Assembly (NCBI RefSeq): GCF_905171775.1
Contig: NC_053490.1
Coordinates: 30,512,932 to 30,576,931, forward strand
DNA from: Rana temporaria
Lineage: Eukaryota > Chordata > Amphibia > Anura > Ranidae
Length of the DNA stretch: 64,000 bases
Direction of reading: 5' to 3'
Positions 21,770 through 33,984 of this stretch are shown here, piece after piece. The notes below the pieces were generated by a model. That model had not been told where the DNA came from. It saw only the letters and a program-made list of their open reading frames with translations, and did no database searches. Each line of letters begins with the position of its first letter. Positions within the stretch are counted from its first letter, which is position 1. Made by a program: the position numbers and the translations under genes.

Positions 21770-22680
21770 TTAATGATGTCCAAAGGGATGTCCAAAAGGG
21801 ATTGCACAGTATAAACTGATCAGAGGAGATCTCATAAGGCACCGCATCCCAATCAATATTGGATAGGATACAATAAAAATGCTCTCAGCAAGAGCTGGGA
21901 TTTTTTGTAGGTGCCAACTAACTAGGGTCACAACAAAAAAAGTAATATTATTGATGCATGTTGACACACATGTAAAAAAGATTATAAAAAATAAAAAAAT
22001 CATTGGATCATTTCATACTTCATATCTACAGGCGCTTAGCAGAGGCCATTTCCAGCGCTAAAGAGCCTGAAAACCTCCCCCGATGTGAAAGGGGTCTAAA
22101 AGATCCTGTTGTCTCCCCATTTCCGTTATTCACAAAAAGTTTTGTATTCTTTTCACTGAATGTTGGGTGTTCTATGAATGGATAAGGGGAGATCCTGTTT
22201 ACCTGCCTCGCTTCTGCACTTGCTCATTCACAAAATGGCTTGCACTCAGTGTAAACAATACTGTACAAGGCTTCTTGTTAATGGACAAGGGAAAGCGAAC
22301 GTAAACAAGAGTCGTCATTGTATGAGAGGAGCAACTCTCCGTTGAAGTAATATCCAGCATGAATGAATATAGGATTTGTACAGCAAGCCATCCGAGCATT
22401 GGAGAATCATTAGAGACAAATGACTTGTCCTGTTCCCGAAATATCTTTTTCTTTTTTTAAATAAAGTCTTGCATGGTATTAGTAACACAGAAAATACACA
22501 CCCATTACAAGAATGAATATTAAACATTTCTGCACGGCCAAAACGTCTTTAAGTTTTAAATAGAGAAGGAATTGGTTATAAACCCCCCCCCATCAGGTTT
22601 TAATGGTCAGTCCTGCTGAAGAAATGTCCATTCAGTTCCTGTCCTGGAGAAGGAACAAGAAATGAGAGAACATCTCCAAC
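21770..22680. other. Presumed intron sequence, no gene
   Basis: I see no exon-like frame, RNA gene or clear transposon end. A C-run at 22583-22590 is the only low-complexity tract of note. Confidence 0.35.
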
Positions 22681-22741
22681 AGTGAGGGGAATCCCCATCT
22701 TATTACACACAACCAGTTTTCCCGTCTGGAAAACTGGCCAT

Positions 22742-23000
22742 GGCCGCGTTTGGCCCGGGAAAACTGCCAAGGCCGCGTTTGGCCCGGGAAAACTGCCAAG
22801 GCCGCGTTTGGCCCGGGAAAACTGCCAAGGCCGCGTTTGGCCCGGGAAAACTGCCAAGGCCGCGTTTGGCCCGGGAAAACTGCCAAGGCCGCGTTTGGCC
22901 CGGGAAAACTGCCAAGGCCGCGTTTGGCCCGGGAAAACTGCCAAGGCCGCGTTTGGCCCGGGAAAACTGCCAAGGCCGCGTTTGGCCCGGGAAAACTGCC
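22742..23000. repeat. 29-bp GC-rich minisatellite, about 9 units
   Basis: The unit begins ggccgcgtttggcccgggaa and is 29 bp. It repeats almost without change. Because 29 is not a multiple of three, every frame on both strands reads the same peptide cycle, giving six spurious ORFs. The surrounding 22700-23300 region has further inverted copies of ggcagttttcc, so the array sits in a foldback element. Confidence 0.95.
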
Positions 23001-24260
23001 GTGTGTATGCTCCATGGCAGTTTTCCCGATAGGAAAACCGCTGCGAATCCCAGTGGGAAAAAAAGAAAACACATGTTCTCTTTTTTCTGCCGCGATTCCC
23101 GGCGGTCTTTTTCCCCCCACCAGTTTTCCTATGGGAAACACTGCAATGGAGCATACACACGGCCAGGATTCCCGGCCAAAGCTCTCATGGCAGTTTTCCT
23201 GCCAGGAAAACCAGCCGTGTGTAGGGGGAAAAAGCTGCCAAGCCGGTTCTCGGGTTTCCCGGCTGTAAAAAGTCTGCCGTGTGTACGGGGCATCAGGCCC
23301 CTTTCACAAGGAGAAGATACATGATACAGAGAAGACACAGATCGCCTGCTCAGTGGGATCTCCCCGCTGAGCAAGCGGACGACGGGTCCATGTCTAATCG
23401 GTTATGCAGAGCAGGCACAGATACTGACCACTCTCCTCTATGGGGTGGTTGGATGGAAACGGATTGTATGTCCGTTTCATCTGATGGTCAGCTGATCTGC
23501 CAGACGGTTGGTGAACGTATAACCCATCCGTCGGTTTTTAGCCAATTTTATCCGATCTGATGCCAGCGGACACATGTCCGTTAACATCTGCCACCCCATA
23601 GAGAACAATGGGTGGTCTAAAAAACAGACAGGTGGATCCGATTGGTCTGCTGATATGAAAGCTGTCCTGGTGAAAATTCTAAAAAGGTAGGATCTCCTTT
23701 CTCAGCGATGAAGGTCCCCAGCAAAAACACAAAAAAAAAAATCAACTGTCCCAGTGGGAACACAGACAGCAATAAAAACCTGGCAGAGAGTCCAACCCTT
23801 CCCTACTCTATTCAAACTAAGCTTTAAAAGAAAAGTTCCCTTTTGGGAACATGTTGTTGCTTACTCAACCCCCGCCACCACCACCCTGTGACAGCAGGAG
23901 GAAGGCAACAATGCAGGGCTCCGCACACACGGCCGTGTCATTCATTCAGAGTTCTGAACTACAAAACACAGACCTTCCTTTGCGGCTGACGGCTTATAGT
24001 TCCCAATTAACTATCGGGAGGCTGTTGAGCTCTCCGAGTAGTTCATCGAGTCTCCCTGTCATTGTGTAACTGCCTGCCATTGAGAACTGCACCCGTGATC
24101 TGATAATGCTGGGTGCGATGCTTTATAGGCTCCTAGCAAAAAAAAAAAAAAGCACCCCAAAACAAATGCTTATGCATTTGCATTTGTTGTGGGGTGTTTT
24201 TTTGTTTGTTTTTTTCCTGCTAAAAAAATTTAAAATGAATAAAAAAAAATAAAGTGCATT
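23001..24260. other. MITE remnants, no gene
   Basis: 23001-23290 holds inverted copies of the cagttttcc motif. A cctttcacaagg-type MITE end starts near 23299. No coding sequence is supported. Confidence 0.4.
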
Positions 24261-24742
24261 TACCGTATTTATCGGCGTATATCGCGCACTATTTTCCCCT
24301 TAAAATAAGGGGGAAATCGTGGGTGCGCGATATACGCCGATAGCCACTTCCCGCGCTCAGTTTGAAATCCTGCGCCAACATATACCGAGTGCAGTACACT
24401 CCGGTACATTCGGCCAGGCTCGGCTTCGCTCGTGCTCACGCATAAACGTCACAGTGTGAGCGCAAGCAACGCCGAGCCTTGCCGAATGTACCCGAGTGTA
24501 CTGCACTCAGTATATGTCGGCGGAGGCGTTCAAACTGAGCGCGGGAAGCGGGGACTCGACGTGAGGCGCGCGCTGGAGAAGCCTGGAGGACACCATCGAG
24601 GCCGCAGACGGACGCCGGACCGGACGATGGACGCTGGGAAGACACCAAAACTAAGTAATGCAATCATAGAACATTTTTTTTTTTTTTACAGGAATTTCGG
24701 GGGCACTTTAGGGGTGCGCGGTATACCGCGATAAATAAGGTA
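24261..24742. mobile_element. MITE with taccgtatttatcggcgtat end, copy 1
   Basis: The left end is taccgtatttatcggcgtat and the right end is gcggtataccgcgataaat. It contains acgccgat repeats in both orientations. A related copy lies at 27897-28379 and a fragment at 49545-49570. Confidence 0.7.
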
Positions 24743-25137
24743 TTTATGTTTTAAAAAAAAAAAAAATGGGATTTTTTTTATATACCAAGCTGGATAAATT
24801 AATCGCTCCACTGAAAACTTCTCTTTTTGAGCTGGTTTGGTACTGAAAATTTTAATAAAAAAACAGTCAAAAAATAAATAAATAAATATATAAAAAAACA
24901 TGGAGGCCACCATTGCCAAACTATTTTCATAAAATTTACGCTGTGAAGCCCAACCTCTGCCTTCAATAATTTGAGTCAGTGACCTGGAACAAGTATAAAT
25001 TACATTTTTCAGGATATTTATAGTGGTAAGCGACTCAAAATATTGACTTAAGATGGTCAGCAAAACGGCAATGCAATTTTCATTTTTAGAAGTAATGGCA
25101 ACCCCCACCTCTCAGGACAAGGGCTACCTGTAGGCCA

Positions 25138-25485
25138 AGGCCTCTTTCACACCGGGCATGTGAGGTGCGGTGGCGATAAAATGACGCGATTTTTAGCGCC
25201 GCTATACAGTCATATTTATTGCGATATTCGCCCGCTAGCGGAGTGGTTTTAACCCCCGCTAGCGGCCGAAAAAGGGCTAATACTGCGGTTTCCCATTGAT
25301 TTCAATGGGAAGGAGCGGTAAACACCCCGCTCCAAAGATGCTGCTTACAGTTTTTTTTTTCCTCCCGCCAGTGCATTGCCGCCAGTGCATTGAGAATGCT
25401 GGGGCAGGTTTATTTCAGGCGTTATTTATGCACTACTTTTAGCGCTAAAACGCCTGAAATACGCCTCAGTGTGAAAGGGGCCTTA
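25138..25485. mobile_element. MITE of the cctttcacac class, copy 2
   Basis: The ends aaggcctctttcacac and gtgtgaaaggggcctt are inverted repeats. The interior has the family motif cattgatttcaatggg and cgctagcggccgaa. Copies: 31014-32927 (split), 36446-36828, 37533-39479 (split), 44954-45357. Confidence 0.75.
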
Positions 25486-27407
25486 GATTATACAAAGCCT
25501 ATTAAAGGCTACGTTCACCTTTTGAATAAAAATCAATACACTTTTTTTTTTGCAGAAAAAAAAAAAGAAAAAAAAAGTGCATTTATTAAAAAAGAAAAAA
25601 AGAAAAAAAATCTAAGGAGTCTGCAGAGCATTGCACCCTCGATCAGCAGATCGCGGGTGCAACGTCAAGCTCCTGCAGACTCTCAGGATAGCCGTCAGCC
25701 TGCATTTCCCATACAGGCAGGCAGTTACTTGAGACCTGGAAGATCAATAAACTACAGGGGATGCTCACCGGCACTCTCATAGTTCATTGAGAAAAGCCGT
25801 CGGCTGCAATGGTTGTACCTGTAGTCTATTAATTTACAGGAAACGGAATAAACGATGCGCCCGTGTGGGCAGAGCCCCGCATGGTAGCACCGTTTTCAAA
25901 TTGTGACAGTAGGAAAAAGATTGCCGTCTCAGGGAGGAGGGGTGAGGCAGGAGGAGCTGCAGATACTGTAAGATTACATGTGTCAACCAGGTGGAACATG
26001 CAACCTGCTCCAAAGGCTAATTTCACCTTTGACGCACATTACTTTGCATGTTAATGTATGTTGCGTTAGGGCCGCCCATTCAATCACTCTTAAACATTGC
26101 GCAAACATGCACCTTCTGGCAGCGCAATCTGTGAATGAAGCCCAAATCTAAATTCCAAGCAGAAAACCTAAAGAGCTCCTGCCCCCCCCCCCAAATATGT
26201 ATAATGGAAGCATACTTACCTGTCCAGGGAACCAGCGCTGTCCTCCCCCAAGCAGATACATCAATCGGCGTTGGGTCCCGGCATCGGCATCTTAATGGGG
26301 ATCTCCAGTCTACCCACCAAAATGTTTAAAGTTAGCAGTTACAAATACTGCAGCTGCTGACTTTTAAATGCAAGGACACTTGCCTGTCCAGGGACCCAGC
26401 GATGCGCCGGCATCTCTAGTAAGGGAAACTGAAAGCGAACATACCTTGCGGCATTGCGTGAGCCCGCTGCACCTTGTGAATGGTCCCGTAGTCTTCTGGG
26501 ATGTGCGATGAAGGGGAACCAAGTGGAACTTCCCCTTTTGGGTGCTTTGTGAATGGTCCTGCAGTCTTCCGGGACCTCCCAAGTGTCCCAGAAAGCTGCG
26601 GGGGAAGGTCGTTGTCCGAAATTCCGTTCGGGTGGCCGTGACGATCAAGAGGGAGGGCCAACTCTAGTAGCCAACAAGGCTCAGTTCTCAGTGCAAAAAG
26701 TGACCGTGTAGAATGGGGGAGAAGGAGTAGAGTGATGAGAAACGCAATTAACGAGCGTTTCCCAATACAAGCATTTTCTTTTTTGAAAATCCTGACTCGG
26801 TTTGCAAGTGTTGTCTCGCAAAACAATCAGGATTCAAGCCACAGCGGTGTGCAGTACTACATTTGGCCAGAGATGCTGCGGGGGCACCAGTGCCGATGGA
26901 AGCTGTTCAGAAATACTCCATTCCCGAGATTTTTCAAGTTCAGCCGAGCTGTCCCCGAGCCTTTCTGAGGCTCTCTGGCGCCCCCCCCCCACACACACAC
27001 ACCTCTGGCCACATGCGGTATTGCATGCCACAGAAGTCAATGCAGAACTAATTCTTTCCGTTTCCATTTACTTCTGTGGCATGCAATACTGCATGTGGCC
27101 AGAGGTATGGGGGCGCCAGAGAGCCCCAGAAAGGCTCGGGACAGCTCGGCTGAACTTCTCGGGGATATGGGGAAACTTGCTTTGATATGCAAGTGCTTTG
27201 GATCACGAGCATTCTCCTGGAACGGATTAGGCTCGTAATCCAAGGTTCCACTGTAGATATTCCATGGCATTTAATGCAGCTGCTTGCTTCGTGTTCAGCA
27301 TTAAACCACTTTTTTTTCCCCCTTATACAATTTTACAGTCACAGTAATGGCCAACTAACTCCCACCCCTTCCACTCTTGTACAGCTTACTAATTATATTG
27401 CCCCTAC
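25486..27407. other. Presumed nfrkb intron, repeat remnants
   Basis: This stretch adjoins the last visible exon. It holds a poly-A-rich patch (25550-25610), a partial agcagctg-type MITE arm (about 26325-26410), and an inverted repeat pair (about 26940-27040 against 27060-27160). No NFRKB-like exon is seen. Confidence 0.4.
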
Positions 27408-27560
27408 CTGTAGATAAGTATTCTGCAACCAACTCTGACTCCACCACGGAAAAGGAAGGGCTTTCAGGCTGACGTTTATCAGGGGCCTTCTGGAGAGGAA
27501 CAGCCATCTGACTGAGGTCAATGGTCAGCTGCCGGGGCTTAGTGTCCACTTTCTCTTTCA
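27408..27560 (-). CDS. nfrkb: nfrkb internal exon (8th visible)
   Basis: On the minus strand, acceptor ctccag precedes the exon and donor gtaggg follows. The codon split from the previous exon (A + TG) gives frame M-KEK, then TIDLSQMAVPLQ and VVESELVAEY, which matches NFRKB family sequence. Length is 153 bp, phase 1 to phase 1, so it can be skipped without frameshift. It is the last exon I can find; none is recognisable further left. Confidence is high for the family and lower for the exact acceptor. Confidence 0.9.
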
Positions 27561-27896
27561 CTGGAGAACAAAAGGGCAATTATAAACAGATGCCATTGGC
27601 TGACCGGGGATACTAAATGTGCCCACCGACTTATCAGCCGATCTGGCCAATTAAGGTCGTAACTGGGAAACAAATTGCATGTTTAAGGGCAGTATGTGGT
27701 CTATGTAGGACACCCCCCTGGCTGATCAATCACAAAGAAGAATTTAAAAAGGGAAGAAGTATAGCCGTAGCTTTTTATTGGCCACATTTCCCTTCTACAA
27801 GGCCGACTGTTGCAGGAAGTTTAACATTTGGTACATACCTATAATGGATAACCTTGACTTTGGTTTCACAGAAGACTTGGATCAGAGGAGCACAAT

Positions 27897-28379
27897 TACC
27901 GCATTGATCGGCGTATACCGCGCACTTTTTTTTAAAATTCAGGGCAAAATCGTGGGTGCGCGATATACGCCGATACCCGCGCCGAGTTTGAACGACTACG
28001 CCGGCATATACCGAGCGCAGTACACTCGTGTATAGTCGGGCAGGCTCGGCTCCTCTCGCAGTCACGTCCTGGACGTACAGGACGTGACGGCTCCTCTCGC
28101 GGAGCCTGCCCGACTATACACGAGTGTACTGCGCTCGGTATATGCCGGCGCAGTAGTTCAAACTCAGCGCGGGAAGCGGGGAGGACACCGCAGAAGGACG
28201 CCGGACCCGACGAGGACACCACCGAAGCCGCAGACGGACCCGACGAGGCCGCCGATGGACGCAGCGCAAGACACTAAAACTGTAAGTACTAAAATCTTTT
28301 TTTTTTTTACAGGAATGCGGGTCCACTTTGGGGGTGCGCGCTATACGCCGGAGCGCGCAATACCCCGATAAATACGGTA
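27897..28379. mobile_element. MITE with cggcgtata ends, copy 2, with internal palindrome
   Basis: It starts taccgcattgatcggcgtat and ends gataaatacggta. The centre (27990-28152) is a long palindrome whose arms carry atataccgagcgcagtacac and its inverse, pivoting near the gtcctggac/gtacaggac point. ORFs on both strands mirror each other for this reason. Confidence 0.75.
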
Positions 28380-28721
28380 CTTCTTGTTCTGTGGACCAGA
28401 TTTAGCTTCTAGAGGGCAATAAACTGAAGGGCAGAGAAGGTTAATGCTTAAAAAGTATCCCGACGATATTGTCACGATACAACCCTCTGCCCGATTCATT
28501 GGCAGCTAGCTCCCACCTTTTAGCACAGGGACGAGAGCTGGGAGGTAGCCACTCCTGATCCCTGCCAGTGCTCCAGTGAGTGCTGGAGGGGCAGAGAGCG
28601 GTGACTGACGGTCAATGCTTTCTGCCTGGAGCAGACCGAGAACCGAGTAGTCAGTGGTCATGCGATCGCACAGAGCCGATGTGGGACAGATGCTGCAGCC
28701 ACCCCAATTTTCTCCTTTAAA

Positions 28722-29330
28722 ATGGTTCTAAAGGTAGTTTTTTTTAATTTTAATGCATTCTATGCATCAAGATATTAAAAAAAAAAACACACACACCACA
28801 CTTCTGTGCAGCAACCCCCCTTTAGCCCACCTAACTGAGCCCCATCTCAATCCAGCGATGTTGCATGAAAGTCTCGGCTATCCGGGACACTCCCTCAATG
28901 GCTGACAGAAGAGGGAGAGGGAGACCATGGCGGGACACTCCCTCAATGGCTGACAGAAGCGGGAGAGGGGAGAGGGAGAGAGAGGGAGGGGGGAGAGAAA
29001 GTGTGAGAAGCAAGCTGGTACCTGTCAAAGCCAAGTACCCGCTTTCGGAACCCTTCCCCCCCAAAAAAAATTCAAATGTGGCAGTGAAGAGGGCTCAATG
29101 GCTGACAGAAGCGGGGGAGGGAGAGGGAGAGACACCACGGCTCCGTGTCTGAATGGACACAGAGCAGCGGCTTGGCTCAAGTGCCCCCATAGCAAGCTTC
29201 TTGCTGTGCGGGGGTCACTTGACAGGAGGGAGGAGCGAGGGACCAGAGAAGGAGGATCTGGGCTGCTCAGTGCAAAACCACTTCATAGGAGCAGGCAAGT
29301 ATAACATGTTTGTTAAACAAGGACTCTAGC
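28722..29330 (+). repeat. Dispersed repeat family R1, copy 2
   Basis: It shares attctatgcat and gcaggcaagtataac with 16791-17206. A local tandem duplication of a 50-bp ggacactccctcaatgg unit lies near 28887-28960. Confidence 0.6.
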
Positions 29331-29713
29331 ATCCCTTTAAGTGGAACATACACAAAAACGTATTCTCTAGTTGCAAATGGCGTGAAGGGAACCTCTGTCG
29401 TTTTTTTCCTGCCGGCTGTATCCCCAACATAGACCTTACCCATCACTTCCAATCCTGGTAACAGCAGGAGAAAGCAATAGAAAGCAACTAAAAAAAAAAA
29501 AAAAAACAATTGGTTGTCACTGGGACAGGACCTGTACAGAAGTCTTCCAAAGTGGTCATCTGAACCCAGCAGGGTTCCCTCCCCCCCCTTACTTGGCTGA
29601 AAATTTCCACTCACTTCCTGTTGTGTTCCCAGGTGAGGAAGTTTGTGGAAATCTCCTCAGCAGGGACACACAGAGCAATAAAAACTTCAAAGGTTCCAAC
29701 TCTTCCCTACTCT

Positions 29714-30200
29714 TGAAACATTTGAAAAAAACTCAAAGAATGGGATTATATAGGCAACACACAGAGCTTCAAAATATACAAAAAATATATCAATTTATTA
29801 CAAATATATTTCTATATATTTGTAATAAATTGATATATTTTTTATATATTTTGAAGCTCTATCAATTTATTACAAATATATTTCTATATATTTGTAATAA
29901 ATTGATATATTTTTTATATATTTTGAAGCTCTATCAATTTATTACAAATATATAGAAATATATTTGTAATAAATTGATATATTTTTTGTATATTTTGAAG
30001 CTCTATCAATTTATTACAAATATATTTCTATATATTTGTAATAAATTGATATATTTTTTATATATTTTGAAGCTCTATCAATTTATTACAAATATATAGA
30101 AATATATTTGTAATAAATGGATATATTTTTTATATATTTTGAAGCTCTATGTGTGTTGCCTATATAATCCCATTCTTTGCGTTTTTTTCAAATGTTTCAA
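29714..30200. repeat. Palindromic array of AT-rich hairpins
   Basis: The outer arms (aatgggattatataggcaac at about 29738 and its inverse at about 30155) bracket about five units. Each unit is made of tatcaatttattacaaatat and its inverse, joined by tttgaagctc. The whole locus is a palindrome of palindromes. Confidence 0.9.
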
Positions 30201-30709
30201 TAATTATGGGATGATGGCAACTACATGCCGCCATATATGAGTTGATCTTTTTCTACTCTTCCCTACTCTATCCATTTGTATCAGCTGACCATGGTTACTA
30301 CTCGGAGATGATGCCAATGATGGGGGGTGTCTGAAAGTTATATGAGAATTTGAAGGGGCCAGAAATGATATGCGTTTTACACATGCCTGGACATTACCAT
30401 GTATTAGATTACATTTTACATGTTTTTAAATTTCAGGATAAATCTACTGGCATTCCATTTACTTGTGATGAGTTGGATTTGTGAACACAAACATAAATGG
30501 GGTGACACCAACAACTATGTAATGTGTTCCTATCCCTTACAGAAACAAGATGGGGTGGGTAAGTGATGCAGTGAAACGTGGATTATAGGAAACGAGACAC
30601 ACAGGGAGATGAGGAATGGGTCTCGGATGTTATCACTTCATCACTTGGATGAAAGAAAGCTCATAATAATCAGACGACACCTCTTGTGTTATGGTGTTAG
30701 GGTACTCAC
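30201..30709. other. nfrkb intron, no feature resolved
   Basis: Unique-looking intronic sequence with no exon, RNA gene or transposon end recognised. Confidence 0.4.
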
Positions 30710-30874
30710 TGCTGGTCTGCTGCAGCTCCATCAGGGCCTTGATGGTGGAAGTGGCAGACTGGGACTCTCCTGCGATATCTTGGTAGATTATTGTAGGAGT
30801 GGTGTCCATCGCTATTTCATGCTCCGACCACTCCTGACCACGAGATGCGATGACGTGGACTACAGGCTGGGAAT
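30710..30874 (-). CDS. nfrkb: nfrkb internal exon (7th visible)
   Basis: Acceptor cacaag and donor gtgagtacc on the minus strand. The split codon G|AT gives D, then SQPVVHVIASR, EWSEHEIAM and TPTIIYQD, a close match to NFRKB proteins. Length is 165 bp, phase 1 to 1. The upstream intron of about 11 kb is the largest complete one and holds many nested transposons. Confidence 0.95.
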
Positions 30875-31580
30875 CTTGTGAAACAAAGATTTTATTTTTT
30901 ATTTTTACACTTTTAAAAAAAGGTGTTTGAAATATAAAAAGTTCACTTTTCCTGGTAAAAACAGGGAAGCTGATATTGCCAACGTATTGTTAAAGTGGTT
31001 GTAAACCCTTAGAGCCCTTTCCCACTGACAGCTGGGGTGCTTTTCAGATGCTAGCGGAGCGCTTTTAACCTCTGTTAGTGGCCGAATAAAGGGTTAAAAA
31101 GCACCCGCTTCGGCAGCGCTGCCCATTGATTTCAATGAGAAAAGAAAGGAGGGCGCACCGACCTAGTGTGATACCGTATAAAAGGGTTTTATTACATATT
31201 GTAAGGGGTGCGCTCGGTAGCGGGGTGTGTGACCCCCTTGGGTGGGTTCACTACACACTGAATTTATACAGACAGGCAGTCGAAGACGGTTGAAAAACAA
31301 AGATTTTGGTTTATTCTTCCATCTTGCTGGAAACAAGTGCAAGCATCCAAACAGCATAAACAAAATCAAACGTAAAATAAACCCTGGCCACTTGGGGCGT
31401 CTACCTTCACCACACAGGAACCTATCTATGGAGTCTGGCACAGCCTAGTGCTGGGCAGACACTACTGGTCATACAGCAGAAAAACCATAGTCTTTTGATT
31501 TTTATCACACAGAAAAATCAATCACCTCCTCACCTCCTCAGAGGACTTTCAGTACACTGCTCTCCTTACTCACAAAGCCT

Positions 31581-32049
31581 GAGAGTCGGTTCACACTAGG
31601 GCGACACGACTTCCAGCGCGACTTTCAGAGGCGACTACGACACGACTTGAACATGAACCACAGGGCGATCTGGGGCGATTTACAACACGACTTGAAGTCG
31701 TCTCCAGGACAGGAGACTTTCCAGTGGCCAATAAAACAATCAGCTCTGGGGGAGGGAGGGGGGCAGGAGAGATTTGCCTGAGAAATGTATGTTATTTTCC
31801 TTTAAAGTAGCTTCAGTTAAGACAGTGATCCGACTTCTGAGGCGACTTCCATTGAAATCAATGGGTACAAATCGCCTACAAGTCAGATTGAAGTAGTACA
31901 GGAACCTTTTCTGAAGTCGGATCGCCTTGAGTCGTGTGTATTAACACCGCTCCCATTCACTTCTATTGTTTTTCTCTACAGCGCGACTTGGGACGACTTG
32001 AGGCGACATGAAGTCAGATTGCAAGTCGCCCCAGTGTGAACCGGCTCTC
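31581..32049. mobile_element. MITE with gagagtcggttcacac ends
   Basis: The ends gagagtcggttcacactagg and cagtgtgaaccggctctc are inverted repeats. The interior is built of cgactt/aagtcg motifs like 15435-16014. Confidence 0.7.
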
Positions 32050-32267
32050 AGGATGCAGCAATTCAGTGGTAATCCTCTGGACTACTTATAGAGGCCTTAA
32101 CTGCCTCATTCTGAACAGCTGACGTTTTCCAACGCCCTTAGACCTTTCCTGGCTACTTCTCACAACCGACGTCTAACAATTGGTGTATTGTCTAAACAAG
32201 GCAGAAATGTATGTCCCGTCTGACAACACCCACAGAGTTACCCGACTTCCTGTCACAATATATTAAA

Positions 32268-32605
32268 ACAATGGTTATACTCACAAAATGAGTTGTAAAC
32301 AGCGCTTTGACAACCAGTACAACTGGTACACAGCAACGCCAGAAGAACACAGTGACGACACGGATCAAGTGGTATCTGACTGGTGGTATGGCTGACGCGT
32401 TCCAGGGGCGTACCCCTTTGCTCAGAGCAACTACAGACCACCAAGGCTCAGAGGAAAGGGGTACGCACCTGAAACGCGTCAGCCATACCACCAGTCAGAT
32501 ACCACTTGATCCGTGTCGTCACCGTGTTCTTCTGGCGTCGCTGTGTACCAGTTGTACTGGTTGTCAAAGCGCTGTTTACAACAAATTTTGTGAGTATAAC
32601 CATTG
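32268..32605. repeat. Large inverted repeat, arms about 150 bp
   Basis: The left arm ends near the gctgacgcgttcc part; the right arm starts gaaacgcgtcagccatacc and runs back to the mirrored actcacaaaa region. The loop holds about 50 bp. Confidence 0.85.
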
Positions 32606-33001
32606 TTTTATTATATGTAATAAAACCCTTTTATACGGTATCACAATAGGTCGGTGCGCCCTCCTTTCTTTTCTCTTTTTTAGCCTTATGAATTCCCATG
32701 ATTCTGAAGGAGGGCTTCAAGACCGTTGAATATACCCTGTAATTGGACCACGTTACCCTATAGCAGGAAATACCAGAGCGCAGGAGAATTTTTTCTGTTT
32801 GCATTGATTTCAATGGGCAGGGGTGATTAAAGCGCCCCCAATGATGCGGCTTGCAGATGAGGCATTTTTCAGGTGCTTTACAGGAGCTAAAGCTCCTGAA
32901 AAACGCCTCCAGTGTGAAAGGGGTCTTACAGTGAAGGAAAAAGTATTTGATCCCCTGTAGATTTTGAACGTTTGCCACTGACAAAGAAATGATCAGTCTA
33001 T

Positions 33002-33700
33002 GGCCTAGATTCACATAGAGCAGCGCAAGTGTGGGCGGCCGTAGCGCATCGTATTTACGATACACCGCCGCAACTTAGAGAGGCAAGTGCTGTATTCACA
33101 AAGCACTTAGGTCCTAAGTTACGGCGGCGTAGCGTAAATGTGCCGGCGTAAGCGCTCGTAATTCAAATTGTGAAGAGGTGGGCGTGCGTTGCGCTAATGA
33201 ACCGTGACCCGACGTGATTGACGTTTTGAACGAACGGCGCATGCGCCGTCCGTGGACGTATCCCAGTGCGCATGCGTCGGATAGAAAGCCTAAGATACGT
33301 CGAACACTGCCTACGACGTGAACGTAACTTACGCACAGCCCTATTCGCGTACGACTTACGTAAACAACGTAAAAAGATACGCCTGTTCCGACGTCCATAC
33401 CTTGCATGGGCTGCGCCACCTAGAGACCAGCTTTATCTTTACGCCAGCGTATGTCTTACGTAAACGGCGTAACTAATTGTGACGGGCGTACGTACGTTCG
33501 TGAATCGGCGTATCTTGCTCATTTACATATTCAACGCGGAAATCAATGGACGTGCCACCTAGTGGCCAGCGTAAATATGCACCCCAAGATACGACGGCGT
33601 AGGAGAATTACGCCACTCGTATCTTGGCCAAATCTATTTCTAAGAATCAGGCGCATAGATACGACAGCGGCCATTCGGACTTACTTTGTGAATCTGGGCC
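33002..33700. mobile_element. TACG-rich foldback element T1, TSD TAT
   Basis: The ends ggcctagattc and gaatctgggcc are flanked by TAT (32999-33001 and 33701-33703). The interior is dense in tacg/cgta and gtattcacaaagcactt. Same family as 38120-38853, 53808-54497, 59163-59855 and 59982-60701. The 3-bp duplication and GG-initial ends suggest a PIF/Harbinger-like origin; this is tentative. Confidence 0.8.
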
Positions 33701-33984
33701 TATAATTTTAATAGTAGGTTGATTTTAACAGCGAGACAAAATAACAAAAATATCCAGAAAAATGCATTTTAAAAAAAAAAAGTTATAAATTGATTGCATT
33801 TTAATGAGTGAAATAAATATTTGATCCCCTATCAGCAAGATTTCTGGCTCCCAAGTGTCTATACAGGTAACGAGCCGAGATTAGGAGCACTTCCTTTAAC
33901 AGAGTGCTCCTAATCTCAGCTTGTTACCTATATAAAAAGACACCCGTCTACAGAAGCAATCAATCGGATTCCAATCTCTCCACC

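Larger units (their letters stand above)
31138..32801. mobile_element. Inserted element with internal foldbacks, 14-bp duplication
   Basis: Flanked by cattgatttcaatg at 31124-31137 and 32802-32815. Its first 60 bp recur inverted at about 32611-32682. An inverted repeat with arms of about 150 bp spans 32268-32605. A MITE sits at 31581-32049. The 14-bp duplication suits target-primed insertion, but no reverse transcriptase and no clear poly-A are seen. The class is unknown. Confidence 0.55.
31014..32927. mobile_element. cctttcacac-class MITE split by a 1.66-kb insertion
   Basis: The left part (to 31137) starts tagagccctttcccactg; the right part (from 32816) ends cagtgtgaaaggggtctta. The insertion at 31138-32801 duplicated cattgatttcaatg, an internal motif of this MITE family. 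Confidence 0.7.

Noticed and set aside
22742..23000. CRISPR-like regular repeats
   Set aside because: Units are directly adjacent with no spacers, and the context is a vertebrate intron.
22600..23324. Six overlapping ORFs of 116-194 codons on both strands
   Set aside because: All derive from the 29-bp tandem repeat, which cycles through every frame; no conserved protein text.
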